Position numbers and translations under genes: made by a program | The notes under the pieces: generated by a model | What the model saw: only the letters and a program-made list of their open reading frames with translations | What the model was told of the DNA's origin: nothing | The model's database searches: none | Assembly (NCBI RefSeq): GCF_029909975.1 | Contig: NZ_CP094516.1 | Coordinates: 6,014,001 to 6,078,000 of the forward strand | Reading direction: 5' to 3' | Source of the DNA: Bradyrhizobium sp. ISRA430 | GTDB lineage: Bacteria > Pseudomonadota > Alphaproteobacteria > Rhizobiales > Xanthobacteraceae | Length of the DNA: 64,000 bases | In this document: piece by piece, positions 23,882 through 33,069 of the stretch | Numbering within the stretch: position 1 is the stretch's first letter | How the letters are laid out: every line of letters starts with the position of its first letter

Positions 23882-26767
23882 CTACCACGAGTAGCGCGCG
23901 CCGAAGTCGCCCCTGACGCCGTCACGCCTGCTGCCATCGGTGCCGCTCACTGCGAACTGATAGCCTGCCTGGGCATAGAGGGTGAGGCCGGGCAGCAGCT
24001 TCGCGCTCAGGCCGCCGGCAAACTCCAGCCGCGTCGCCTGCTCGGCCAAGAGCACCGACTCGGGGCCGAACATCGTGTTCACGTCGGCACCCCAATCGTG
24101 CCAGACGTTGGCGAGCACGTAAGGCTGCCACACTCGTCCGGCCGGGTCGTCGATAGTCCACTTGCCACGCAGGCCAAGCCGCCCGCTGGCGCCGGACGTG
24201 GTGCCGAGAGCGACCGGGCCCAAGCCGTCGTCGGCGTCGCCGAAGGAAACCCGCTGCCAGATGATCTGGCCCTCCGGCTCCAGCACGAAACCGGGCCCGA
24301 ACCATGGTAGCGGAATCGGATAGCCCGCCTCCAACGACGAGGTGAAGCCCGTGCCATTGGTTGGCAGGTTGGCGAACTGGGTCGCCGCATTGCCGTTGTA
24401 GAACGAGCCCTGCAGCACCGCGTCGATGTACCAGCCGGCGGGACCATAGTGGGTCCAGTAGCCGCCAAACGAATAAGCATTGAGGTTCAACGAGCCGGTG
24501 TGTTGCAGGATATAGGCGGTCGCGGCCGCGTTGGTGACGAGGCCATCCACGCTCACATTGCCATTGCCATAGGCGAAGTAGACGCCGGCGGTGTCGCGGT
24601 GGCCCGGAATCAAGCTGCCGCGCCAGACATCGATGCCGGTCTGGATGCCGGCCACCTGGCCGGTCGCGCGCGGGTCGGCGAAGGCCTGGTAGTGATTGTT
24701 GATCTGCTGACCGAACAGGCGGCCCCATACGGCCGGCCGACAGTTGGCTTCCGGAGCGGCTGGGGTCTTGGTGATGGCTACGCTGTCGTACGTGGCGTTC
24801 AAGCACGCGGCATCCGCCGCTGCATCGCCGACGCGCTCATGCAACGTGCCGAGTGTGGTGAGCCCCATCTGCCGGGCAATCGGCTGCACAACACCATAGG
24901 TCGCGATCTCCGGCCCGATGATCGGCCAGATGCCCGGAGGCGGCGGCTGTCCGTTGTCGGGTGCAGGCACATCGGGCAGCTCGCCCGGCGGCGTGACCGG
25001 GCCGTTGCCGCCGTTCCCACCATTGCCGAGGAAGTCCGAACGCAGGAACCAGTTATCGGGGCTGCTACCGTCGGGGGCGCCACGGAAAAGACGGTAATCA
25101 AAGAAGCCGGCGCGCACCTCGCCCGCGAGCGTGAACGCACCGAGGTCCGTCGTGCCGCCGGGTGTTGTCACGACCACCGGGATGCCAATCGTCGTATAGT
25201 CGCCTGGGCCCGTCGTGTTGTGGATTGTGAGCGTGGTCGAGCCGATCGCACTGCCATTGATGATGAGCTGGTCGGATGGGGAATTATCGCCACCGAGAAA
25301 GGTGTTAAGCGTGATCCCGCCACCCAAGCCAGTGTAGTTCGCAACGGTCAGCGTTTTATAACTGCTCAGTAGCGTTGGATCGCCGGAGGGCGACGTGAAA
25401 GTGATTTGGCTGGCATCGTTAACGAGCGTCGTCAGATTCGAATTGCCAGTCATCCTCCAGATTGTGCCGTTCTGCAGCGTCACACTGGACGTGGCGCCGG
25501 CTTCCGTGATCGCCGCGCCGGTGAGCTTGGAAAAGTCGGCAGTCAAATTGAGGAGGCCCGAATTGGTTGGAGCCGGCCCCCTGACGTCGAGCCAGACACC
25601 GCTCTCGGATGACACGGCAGTGTTTTGGCGCAGCATGACATCGGCCGTGCCGCTGAGAACGGAGATCGCCGGCGCTGCTGTGCTAGTCAGCGTACTTCCG
25701 GACACGTTGGCCGTCTGCAATGTGCCCGCAGCACCTGCCATAAACAGGGCGCTCGCGCCAGCTCCGGTCGCAGTCACGGAGACACTCGTGGCCATAACCG
25801 TGCCCCCGTTTTCGACGTCCACGCCATGCGCCCCGATACCGGCGGTCGTGATGAAAACGTCCGTGGCCGCAAAATTGGCGGCCGCTCCGGATGCGAACAG
25901 GCCGCGCGAAGAATTGCCGGACGTCGTGATACTGCCTCCGGTCATTGTCAGGAGGCCATCTCCGTGAACGCCATCCGCGTTGCTTCCGGTCGTCGTTATG
26001 CGGACATCACTGGCAACGAGAGGAGCCGTCGGCGAGTCCGCGTCCAGGCCGGTTGTACCCGCCGCGAAGACCTGAACGCGCTTGAGGGTCATCGGATTTA
26101 CGGCACTGGCGGTGAGCCGTATTGCCGCGTCGCCTGAAACGCCTGCTGCCCGGACTACGGTATCCGTCGCCGTGAGCAGCCCTAGGCCCTGCTGCTGGAG
26201 GGCGGCAGTACCACCGCTGCCGCTCGTGGCAACAACCGTTCCGCCGTTCAGGACGATCGTGCCGGGTAGCGTTGCGGCGCCCGCTATCACGGTGTTCGTG
26301 GTCGCGGTGAACGTAATGCCGGTAGCCGTAACGCTGGCACCAGCGCCTCGCGCCACCAGGGCTTGGGTGCCAGCGGTATAGGACAGCGACGGGTTCGCCA
26401 CACTCGGCAAGGCCAGCACTTCGCCCGGTCCGGCGGTACAACTGACTCCAGGGTTACAGCCCGCTTCGGCGTAATTTGTACCCAGGGTTACCGTAGTGGG
26501 CAACGCGGCCAGCGCGATCGCCGATCGCGCCCCAATCCTCGAAAATGCGTCTGACAAGAGCGTCCGCAATCGGCCGACCGCCCGCAGTTTGCCGCACCTA
26601 CGTTGGACTACCGGCTGCCCGAGCTGAGCGTCTCGGGCCAGCTTCTCCGCCTTAGCAACTTTGATCATGAGAACCTGCTCCGCCGTCAGCCAATGGATGA
26701 CACGGTGAAAGATGGGCAGCAATCTCAGCTTGTATGTAAGAAAAAATACTCGCAGATTGCGCCACAA
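23882..26767 (-). CDS. Autotransporter outer membrane beta-barrel protein (pertactin-like)
   Basis: 961 residues. A long basic N-terminus (about 1-75) leads to a signal-like segment (IGARSAIALAALPTTVTLGT). A passenger of about 500 residues follows, rich in Ser/Thr/Gly/Val repeats (GTTGLDADSPTAPLVASDVR, GGSITTSGNSSRGLFASGAA), consistent with a beta-helix. A Gly/Asn/Pro linker (GNGGNGGNGPVTPPGE) is followed by a C-terminal beta-barrel of about 270 residues that ends in FGARYSW, the aromatic end needed for barrel insertion. This is type Va secretion. The start is uncertain; Met34 (MIKVAKAEKL) is an alternative. It is divergent from the esterase autotransporter. Confidence 0.88.
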   Translation of the reverse strand: MWRNLRVFFLTYKLRLLPIFHRVIHWLTAEQVLMIKVAKAEKLARDAQLGQPVVQRRCGKLRAVGRLRTLLSDAFSRIGARSAIALAALPTTVTLGTNYAEAGCNPGVSCTAGPGEVLALPSVANPSLSYTAGTQALVARGAGASVTATGITFTATTNTVIAGAATLPGTIVLNGGTVVATSGSGGTAALQQQGLGLLTATDTVVRAAGVSGDAAIRLTASAVNPMTLKRVQVFAAGTTGLDADSPTAPLVASDVRITTTGSNADGVHGDGLLTMTGGSITTSGNSSRGLFASGAAANFAATDVFITTAGIGAHGVDVENGGTVMATSVSVTATGAGASALFMAGAAGTLQTANVSGSTLTSTAAPAISVLSGTADVMLRQNTAVSSESGVWLDVRGPAPTNSGLLNLTADFSKLTGAAITEAGATSSVTLQNGTIWRMTGNSNLTTLVNDASQITFTSPSGDPTLLSSYKTLTVANYTGLGGGITLNTFLGGDNSPSDQLIINGSAIGSTTLTIHNTTGPGDYTTIGIPVVVTTPGGTTDLGAFTLAGEVRAGFFDYRLFRGAPDGSSPDNWFLRSDFLGNGGNGGNGPVTPPGELPDVPAPDNGQPPPPGIWPIIGPEIATYGVVQPIARQMGLTTLGTLHERVGDAAADAACLNATYDSVAITKTPAAPEANCRPAVWGRLFGQQINNHYQAFADPRATGQVAGIQTGIDVWRGSLIPGHRDTAGVYFAYGNGNVSVDGLVTNAAATAYILQHTGSLNLNAYSFGGYWTHYGPAGWYIDAVLQGSFYNGNAATQFANLPTNGTGFTSSLEAGYPIPLPWFGPGFVLEPEGQIIWQRVSFGDADDGLGPVALGTTSGASGRLGLRGKWTIDDPAGRVWQPYVLANVWHDWGADVNTMFGPESVLLAEQATRLEFAGGLSAKLLPGLTLYAQAGYQFAVSGTDGSRRDGVRGDFGARYSW

Positions 26768-27184
26768 TCATGGCGCGCATGGCGCACCGAAATCAGACGG
26801 TTCAAGTTTCTCAATGCTTGTGGCTAACGAGCTACGCAGTGGACGGCGAGGCTGACTAATTGCGAAATTTCGATCGCCTCTCGGCTCGGCGAGCGCGTTC
26901 CAGCCATACCCACCTCCAATGCAGTAGAGCCGGTAATTCGTCCGGACGGGACCTGCCCGAATTGATCAAGCGCAATGCTATGTACCCGGGCTACTACGTT
27001 TCCCGCATGCAGCCCTGAAGCGCGCCCGAACCCGCATTCCGCCGGCCGGGGTGCGTACCTCAACTCAATCGCGCACCGCGACGAGGGGCTTCTTTGCTTG
27101 GATTAACCCAATTGGGTCATGCCCGATCAGAGCCGAAAGATTATGAGCAGCAAGGTATCGGGGTGCATACTTTTGGGGTTTTAA
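26768..27184. other. Divergent intergenic region between two autotransporter genes
   Basis: 417 bp, lower in G+C than the surroundings, serving as promoter region for both the pertactin-like gene (left) and the esterase autotransporter (right). I see an AT-rich stretch near 26725-26760 and no clear -35/-10 pair. No gene is supported here. Confidence 0.5.
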
Positions 27185-29176
27185 ATGATGTTGCGCGGCC
27201 TGGGGGCTCTGAGTCTGGGATTGATCATCGCCGGTTCCGCATCGGCACAGACCTTCAATCAGCTAGTTGGATTTGGCGATAGTTCGCTCGATAGCGGATA
27301 TTTTCGATACACCAGCACCGGCTGGTCGAATGAAGCCCGATTTGTAACAGCGCGGGCCAACGGTGCGTCGATTACGCCGTCCGCTGGACTCATGAACACT
27401 GATTTCCTGGCCGCCTCCTTCGGGCTGACGCTGGCGCCGAGCAATGCGCCAGGCGGAGGAACGAATTTTGCGGTCTCCGGCGCGGAGAACAATTCGCCCA
27501 ACATCGGAGGAGGTACCAGCCCTTCCACCGTGCAGCAGATTGGCAATTATCTTGCGTCGACGGGCGGGCAGGCCAATCCAGACGCCCTCTACATCATCCG
27601 CTCCGGTGGTAATGACCGCACCGCCTTCGTCAACGCTTATAAGGCCACCCACGGCGGCGCCTCACCGCCGGCCGGCTTGTTCAACGTTGCCGTGCAGCCC
27701 AGCTTGGCCGCTCTGGAGGCATCGATCAGGCAACTGAGCGCAGCCGGCGCGCGCTACATCATTTTGCCGACCTACTTCACGACCAATTCTGATCTCGTGG
27801 CCTACCACCAGCAGCTTTGGGGAGACCTCTCGGCCGCCGGCGTCAAATTCATTCCCGCGGATTCGGGCGCGCTTCGACGATTCGTCGTTGCGAACCCGGC
27901 GGCGTTCGGCCTTACATCGGTTTTGCCGACAGCAAGCGGCGGCGTTTCCGCCTGTAACACGCCAATTGGCGCGCCCGGCGCGCAAGGCTACGGACTAATC
28001 TGCGTTCCTTCGACCACGCCAGCCGGTGCCGGTATCAACGGCACGGCGTACCTCAACTCGCAGAATTCCTTGCTGACGAGTTTGTTCTCGGATGACCAGC
28101 ATCTTTCACCGACCGGATATAAAATCGAAGCGGACTATTTCTACGGCCTGATTGTCGCGCCAAGCCAGATATCGTACCTGGCCGAGGCGCCGGTGAAAAC
28201 GCGAACCGCTGTGGTCAACGCGATCACCAACCAGATCCCGCTGTCCTTCAGCACCCCGGGCGCGTTCCACGGCTGGGTCAGCGGCGACGTCTCCTGGCTG
28301 AAGATAACGAACAGCTCTCCAGGTTTTCCGGACGATCCCGGAACGCCGGTGGCGGCGACGGCCGGATTTGACTACGCAGTCACGCGCGACTGGCTGGTCG
28401 GCGCGGCCTTCTCCGGCGGCACCACCAAGCAGAGCTTCAGCCTTGGCGGCGATTACCGGCAGACCGAATACGCGATCAGCGTCTACAGCGCCTATCGCAA
28501 GGATGCGTTCTGGCTGAACGGCATCGCGACTTGGGGCGCGTTAAGCGATGGGATCAATCGCGTGGTCCCGCTCGGCATCACGACGCAGTCCAATGGAGGA
28601 AGCACCAGCGGTACCAACATCTCGGTTGCGGCCGAGACGGGTTATCACTTCCGGACCGCTGTCGGACCTCTTCCCGATGGAGCTGGCAGGGCTCTTAAGG
28701 CACCGGCGGCCACGCCGGTCTATCTCACACATGGGCCCATCGTCGGAATCATCGCCCAGCAGGTTCACATCAACCCGTTTGCGGAAACCAATGCGAGTGG
28801 CGCTCCGACCAACCTGGCGTTCGCAAGCCAGCTTCGCAATTCGGCGGTGAGCGAGCTTGGCTATCAGGCGAGCTTGAACCTCGGCATCTGGGAGCCTTAC
28901 GCCAGGGCGGTGTGGAATCACGAACTCGCGGGCAGCGGCCGGCTCGTTACGGCCTCACTGCTCAGCATCACGGCCCCGAGCTATTCGCTGCCGGCAGTGT
29001 TGCTTGGAAAGGACTGGGGCTCGGGTACGGTTGGCACGCGCGTCAAGTTCGCGCCGAATACGACCGCCTTCGCGGCGCTCTACTCTCAATTCGGCCAGAA
29101 CAATGTCGCCACCTATGGCGCGCAGTTCGGACTGAACGTTGCGTTCGAATCCTCTGCAGTTCGTGCCAAGTACTGA
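27185..29176 (+). CDS. GDSL/SGNH esterase autotransporter (EstA-like)
   Basis: A 663-residue protein. The signal peptide MMLRGLGALSLGLIIAGSAS is cleaved near ASAQT. The GDSL hydrolase domain has block I GFGDSSLDSG with nucleophile Ser33, block III SGGND at 140-144, and block V DDQHLSPTG with Asp303 and His306. A barrel domain follows from about residue 350 (WVSGDVSWLKI...VTRDWLVGAAFSGGTTKQSF). This matches EstA-type outer-membrane lipases/esterases, whose catalytic domain stays on the cell surface. The C-terminus ends VRAKY rather than in Phe or Trp. A LuxR-type regulator lies convergent 34 bp downstream. Confidence 0.92.
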   Translation: MMLRGLGALSLGLIIAGSASAQTFNQLVGFGDSSLDSGYFRYTSTGWSNEARFVTARANGASITPSAGLMNTDFLAASFGLTLAPSNAPGGGTNFAVSGAENNSPNIGGGTSPSTVQQIGNYLASTGGQANPDALYIIRSGGNDRTAFVNAYKATHGGASPPAGLFNVAVQPSLAALEASIRQLSAAGARYIILPTYFTTNSDLVAYHQQLWGDLSAAGVKFIPADSGALRRFVVANPAAFGLTSVLPTASGGVSACNTPIGAPGAQGYGLICVPSTTPAGAGINGTAYLNSQNSLLTSLFSDDQHLSPTGYKIEADYFYGLIVAPSQISYLAEAPVKTRTAVVNAITNQIPLSFSTPGAFHGWVSGDVSWLKITNSSPGFPDDPGTPVAATAGFDYAVTRDWLVGAAFSGGTTKQSFSLGGDYRQTEYAISVYSAYRKDAFWLNGIATWGALSDGINRVVPLGITTQSNGGSTSGTNISVAAETGYHFRTAVGPLPDGAGRALKAPAATPVYLTHGPIVGIIAQQVHINPFAETNASGAPTNLAFASQLRNSAVSELGYQASLNLGIWEPYARAVWNHELAGSGRLVTASLLSITAPSYSLPAVLLGKDWGSGTVGTRVKFAPNTTAFAALYSQFGQNNVATYGAQFGLNVAFESSAVRAKY

Positions 29177-29210
29177 GATTGGCACGAACTGCTGATGCGA
29201 TCCGGTTTGG

Positions 29211-30308
29211 TCATGCCAGCTGCGATACCAGGCTGACCAATTCTGCCTGGCGGTGCGTACCCGTCTTGGAGAACGCTGATTTCAGCTGATTCCGTGCTGT
29301 CTCTCGCGCAATCCGTAGCTGTTGTGCCGCTTCCTCCAGAGACCTGCCGCTCGCCAACAGCGATACCAGCCGGGATTCAGCCGAGGTGAGATCGAACGCC
29401 TGCGAAATCAACGCGGGCTCGGGCGTGCGTGGAGTCAGGTTGGACAAGACAAGCATCACCCGCGCTCCGAGAAAGACGGTGCGGGCCGCACCATCGACGG
29501 GCAACATGCGGATGACGACCGGTGGCTTTGCCGTGCGACGGACCACCACCGGGGCGGCAGGCAGTGCGGCGGTATCAGGCGTCGATCGGATCATGTCGAT
29601 AAGTTGATCAAGCTCGGCGGCCGCCTTCTTGTCACGTACGACCAGTTGTCGATCTCTAATCCGGATTTCCTCGTCAAATCCGGCATCGGCCGCAGCGTTC
29701 GTGCTCAGCACCATGCCCTGCCGATCGATGACCAGTGCAGGCTGGCGGACCCTGCTCAGCACGTCCGTCATGGAGGTGAGGGCGACCCGGCCTACTGCGG
29801 TTGAAAGGGTGGCCGTCTCCGTCAATCGCGGCGCAAGCCGTGCAAGCAAGCGCTTGTCCCGCGCCTCGAACGGACCCTCGCGCCCGGTCCGCTGGATGGC
29901 CAGCGCCCAGGCGGCGGACCCGGCCCAAAAGCCGACACCCGCGAACCATTGCAACCCGAACGGATAAAGGACCTCGTTGTACATGGGGTCGGAGCGAATC
30001 TGCTCCGGTGTCAGGATATCGTGGTCGGTGACGATCTCGCCGGACATCATGCGCGGAAATCCAGCGGCTCGCGGATCACTCAGGTGCCAACCTTCCTTGA
30101 AATAGACCTGGGTACCCTCATCCATCGATTGCGTCCGCGGGACGTCCGGCGTCCGAACGTCGCTCTGGAGAAGGACGGCAGCCGATGCGCCGACCGCCCT
30201 GCAGATGTCGTCCATGATGGCGGGCCAAGCGGCGGGATCCACCGCAGCTTCCCCAAATCGATCGATGACTTTCGACAATTGATCGTTATCAATTCCATTT
30301 GTCCCCAA
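29211..30308 (-). CDS. LuxR-family transcriptional regulator
   Basis: 365 residues. The C-terminal 65 residues form a LuxR/FixJ-type helix-turn-helix (LTSAESRLVSLLASGRSLEE ... ARNQLKSAFSKTG), in which the recognition helix region is recognisable. The long N-terminal part (about 1-180) has no receiver Asp pattern or autoinducer signature. It resembles the large group of Bradyrhizobium LuxR-like proteins with a PAS/GAF-like sensor (MTDVLSRVRQPALVIDRQGM is PAS-like). It is convergent with the esterase autotransporter and could regulate the nearby secretion genes; that is inference. Confidence 0.85.
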   Translation of the reverse strand: MGTNGIDNDQLSKVIDRFGEAAVDPAAWPAIMDDICRAVGASAAVLLQSDVRTPDVPRTQSMDEGTQVYFKEGWHLSDPRAAGFPRMMSGEIVTDHDILTPEQIRSDPMYNEVLYPFGLQWFAGVGFWAGSAAWALAIQRTGREGPFEARDKRLLARLAPRLTETATLSTAVGRVALTSMTDVLSRVRQPALVIDRQGMVLSTNAAADAGFDEEIRIRDRQLVVRDKKAAAELDQLIDMIRSTPDTAALPAAPVVVRRTAKPPVVIRMLPVDGAARTVFLGARVMLVLSNLTPRTPEPALISQAFDLTSAESRLVSLLASGRSLEEAAQQLRIARETARNQLKSAFSKTGTHRQAELVSLVSQLA

Positions 30309-30780
30309 GAGCGGGCCCCTTTCCGCTTATTCCTGTGGCGTCCGTTTCCTCCAACGGCTGCACAGACATTTCGTTTTCCGACGCAGCAAGCCCCACCAGA
30401 CATAAGAGCCTGCGTGCCGGCCCGGCTCATACCCTGCTCCAAAAGGTGGGCCGGCAACTTGGAAATCTCTCGCGAGAGCACGGCGAATTGCAAGCGTCTT
30501 AGGAGATCTTGCGGGAGAATCTGGAAGGGCCAGTTCGCAACGGTTTTTGTATTTTACAAGCGCCGGCCGTCAGCGGTCGCGCCAAGCCTTGGCCGAAATT
30601 ATAACGAGATTTCAATCATATACGAGTTCGCGGTTTTATTCCGAATGGCGCGCCAGTTTCCGTCGTTCACAACTGAACTGCGACGTGCGCTTTCTGTCTT
30701 GTGCGCGTTCTTGGCACGCCCCTGGCGGTCGCCCACGCTATTCGCCGCCGCCGCTGCTCATCGAGCCGGGCGGTGCTTGC
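30309..30780. other. Intergenic region, 472 bp
   Basis: This lies between the start of the LuxR-type gene and the stop of the symporter gene. It should hold the regulator promoter. It has a relatively AT-rich tract at 30540-30650. I see no supported gene, RNA or clear repeat. Confidence 0.5.
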
Positions 30781-32334
30781 TCAGGTTCGCGACGGCGCTC
30801 GATATTCGGCCGCGAGAGTCTCGTCGGCCGAAGCGCCGCTCATGAGATTGAACAGCGGCGTGAGGACGAGTGTCAGAACGAGGTTGAGCACCACTGCGTA
30901 TAGCGCCGAATAGCCTGGAAAAGTGAAGGCGCCGACCGCGAGAGCATAGGTCGGGGTGAGGTTCGCGGCGACGAACATTGCGGTGCCGGCGACGATTCCC
31001 GCGGCCCATCCGGTGAGTAGCGCCCAATCGTTGAACCAGCGCGTGTAGACGCCGAGCATCACGGCGGGCAGCGTCTGGATGATCCAGATCCCGCCAAGGA
31101 GCTGAAGGTAGATCGCATATTTCGATGGCACGAAGACGATGAAGGCAAGTGCGCCGAACTTCACGATGAGCGACACCCACTTTGCCATCTGCGCTTCCTG
31201 CCTGTCGGTGGGCGCGCCGTTGATGAACTCGCGGTGAATGTTGCGTGTGTAGAGATTGGCGGCGGCGATCGACATGATCGCGGCCGGCACCAGCGCTCCG
31301 ATGCCGACGGCGGCAAAGGCGATGCCGACAAACCATGACGGGAAGCTGTGAAGGAACAGGGCCGGCACCGCAAAATTGTTGCCGAACTGTTTGAAGCCGG
31401 CCGCATATTCGGGAAGGTTGCCGACGCCTGCAGCAATGGCGAAGAAGCCGACGAGCGCGAGCAGCCCAAGCATGAATGAATAGGCCGGCAGAAGCGCCGC
31501 GTTGCGTCGAACGGCGTGTCCGCTGCTGGCGCTCAGGATGCCCGTGATCGAATGGGGGTAGAGGAAGAGCGCAAGCGCCGATCCGAGCGCCAACGTTGCG
31601 TAGGATCCGTACGCCCCGGTCGTGTTGGCGCCGGGAGCGGCCAGCAGGAGTTTCTGGGCCGGTACGGCGGCGAAGATATTTGCAAAGCCGTCAAGCTGTA
31701 TTGGAACGACGATGACGGCGGCGAACGCCGTGATGTAGATCAGGATGTCCTTGACGATGGCGATCGAGGCTGGGGCCCGCAGTCCGCTCGAATAGGTGAA
31801 GGCGGCGAGAATGATGAACGCGAAGAGCAGCGGCAGGTCGCCAGCGTAGCCTTCGCCGGAAACGCCCATCCCGCCGATCACGACCTGAAGTCCGACAAGC
31901 TGGAGCGCGATATAGGGCAACGTCGCGACGATGCCGGTGACCGCCATCGCCAGGGCGAGCCAGCGATTGCCGAAACGCCCGCGGACGAAGTCGGCGGCCG
32001 TGATGTAGTTGTGCCGGTGGCAAACGTACCAAAGCCGCGGAAAAACCAGGAAGAGAATAGGATAAGCGACGATCGTATACGGTACCGCGAAGAAGGCGAC
32101 CGCACCGGCCCCGAACGCCAGCGCCGGAACGGCAATGAATGTGTAGGCCGTGTAGAGGTCGCCGCCGATCAGGAACCAGGTGATGACGGTGCCGAAACGG
32201 CGTCCGCCAAGCCCCCATTCATGCAACAGGTCGAGGTCGCCTTTGCGCCAGTGCGCCGCGGCGAAGCCGAGCCATGTTATCAATGCAAACAGCACCAGGA
32301 AGATGATCAAGGCAGTCCAGTTTACATCCTGCAC
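30781..32334 (-). CDS. Sodium:solute symporter family protein, MctP-like monocarboxylate permease
   Basis: 517 residues with about 13 membrane helices. The N-terminal sequence HEWGLGGRRFGTVITWFLIG and GDLYTAYTFIAVPALAFGAG matches what I recall of the rhizobial monocarboxylate permease MctP (lactate, pyruvate, propionate, alanine uptake). The SSS-family core PYIALQLVGLQ is also present. A small DUF3311 membrane protein precedes it by 67 bp on the same strand, the usual partner of this transporter type. The substrate is inferred from similarity; sugar-type members are less likely. Confidence 0.87.
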   Translation of the reverse strand: MQDVNWTALIIFLVLFALITWLGFAAAHWRKGDLDLLHEWGLGGRRFGTVITWFLIGGDLYTAYTFIAVPALAFGAGAVAFFAVPYTIVAYPILFLVFPRLWYVCHRHNYITAADFVRGRFGNRWLALAMAVTGIVATLPYIALQLVGLQVVIGGMGVSGEGYAGDLPLLFAFIILAAFTYSSGLRAPASIAIVKDILIYITAFAAVIVVPIQLDGFANIFAAVPAQKLLLAAPGANTTGAYGSYATLALGSALALFLYPHSITGILSASSGHAVRRNAALLPAYSFMLGLLALVGFFAIAAGVGNLPEYAAGFKQFGNNFAVPALFLHSFPSWFVGIAFAAVGIGALVPAAIMSIAAANLYTRNIHREFINGAPTDRQEAQMAKWVSLIVKFGALAFIVFVPSKYAIYLQLLGGIWIIQTLPAVMLGVYTRWFNDWALLTGWAAGIVAGTAMFVAANLTPTYALAVGAFTFPGYSALYAVVLNLVLTLVLTPLFNLMSGASADETLAAEYRAPSRT

Positions 32335-32401
32335 GGCACTCCTCCCGATTGGCCCTCCCTTGCTATCGTCTCCTCTTGCGTGATCGTGCGCCGCCGGCGG
32401 G

Positions 32402-32653
32402 CTAGTCCTCCGTCGCGAAATAGACCACTGCGGTCAGCATGGCTCCAATGATGACCCAGAGAAGCTGGTACCAGTAGAAGAATGGGATGCCGATGAGATC
32501 AGGCTCGGCCATGTTGTAGAACGGCGGCCAGAGAACGGCGATGAATTGAATGAGGAAGAGCAGGTACCACCAGCTCCATCCGGCGCGTTTTTCGTTCTGC
32601 CGGCCGGTGGCTGCTTCCTGAATGCTGTATCTCGAACCGACGTCATTTGACAT
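32402..32653 (-). CDS. DUF3311 small membrane protein
   Basis: 83 residues from ATG 32653 (MSNDVGSRYSIQEAATGRQN). Two membrane helices: WWYLLFLIQFIAVLWPPFYN and FFYWYQLLWVIIGAMLTAVV, with the short NMAEPDLIG(I)P loop typical of DUF3311. The frame is open further upstream but that part is not DUF3311-like. It is 67 bp ahead of the SSS permease and is probably an accessory subunit. Confidence 0.85.
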   Translation of the reverse strand: MSNDVGSRYSIQEAATGRQNEKRAGWSWWYLLFLIQFIAVLWPPFYNMAEPDLIGIPFFYWYQLLWVIIGAMLTAVVYFATED

Positions 32654-32873
32654 GGAGACCTCTTTCACCGAGGTGCGCCAGTGCCGGTCAATGATGCGGA
32701 GGGTAGCAGAGCTACTTTCGATGATCCGGCGGCGAAAGCTGGGGCTCGTCACCTTCCCACCCAGCTTTCTCATTCGCGCCGTGGTCGCAACGCGGCACCT
32801 GTTCCCGGGTTCCATGCGCCTTTCGGCTAGGGGGCCGGCGGCGCAGCCCGAGATCCGGCGCAGTGAAAGCAGT

Positions 32874-33062
32874 GACTTGTCACAAGCACTGCGCGCCATA
32901 GGACGCATCGAAGCCGGGACGGTATGGGTCAATCGCTACGGGCGCTCCCGCGATCACATTCTGCCGACGGGAGGCTATAAGAGTTCGGGTATCGGCAAGG
33001 ATCTGGGGAAAGAGGCGTTCGAGGCGAACCGCCGGCGGAAGAGCGTTCTCATTGAGCTGTGA
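32874..33062 (+). pseudogene. Aldehyde dehydrogenase C-terminal fragment
   Basis: About 62 residues, LSQALRAIGRIEAGTVWVNR then LPTGGYKSSGIGKDLGKEAF and a closing KSVLIEL. This is the last eighth of an aldehyde dehydrogenase (betaine-aldehyde type), with the usual AGTVWVN and GGYKxSGIG blocks. The NAD-binding fold, the catalytic Glu and the catalytic Cys are all missing, and the sequence upstream to 32653 does not resemble the family. It is a deletion remnant. Confidence 0.7.
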
Positions 33063-33069
33063 GAGGAGC

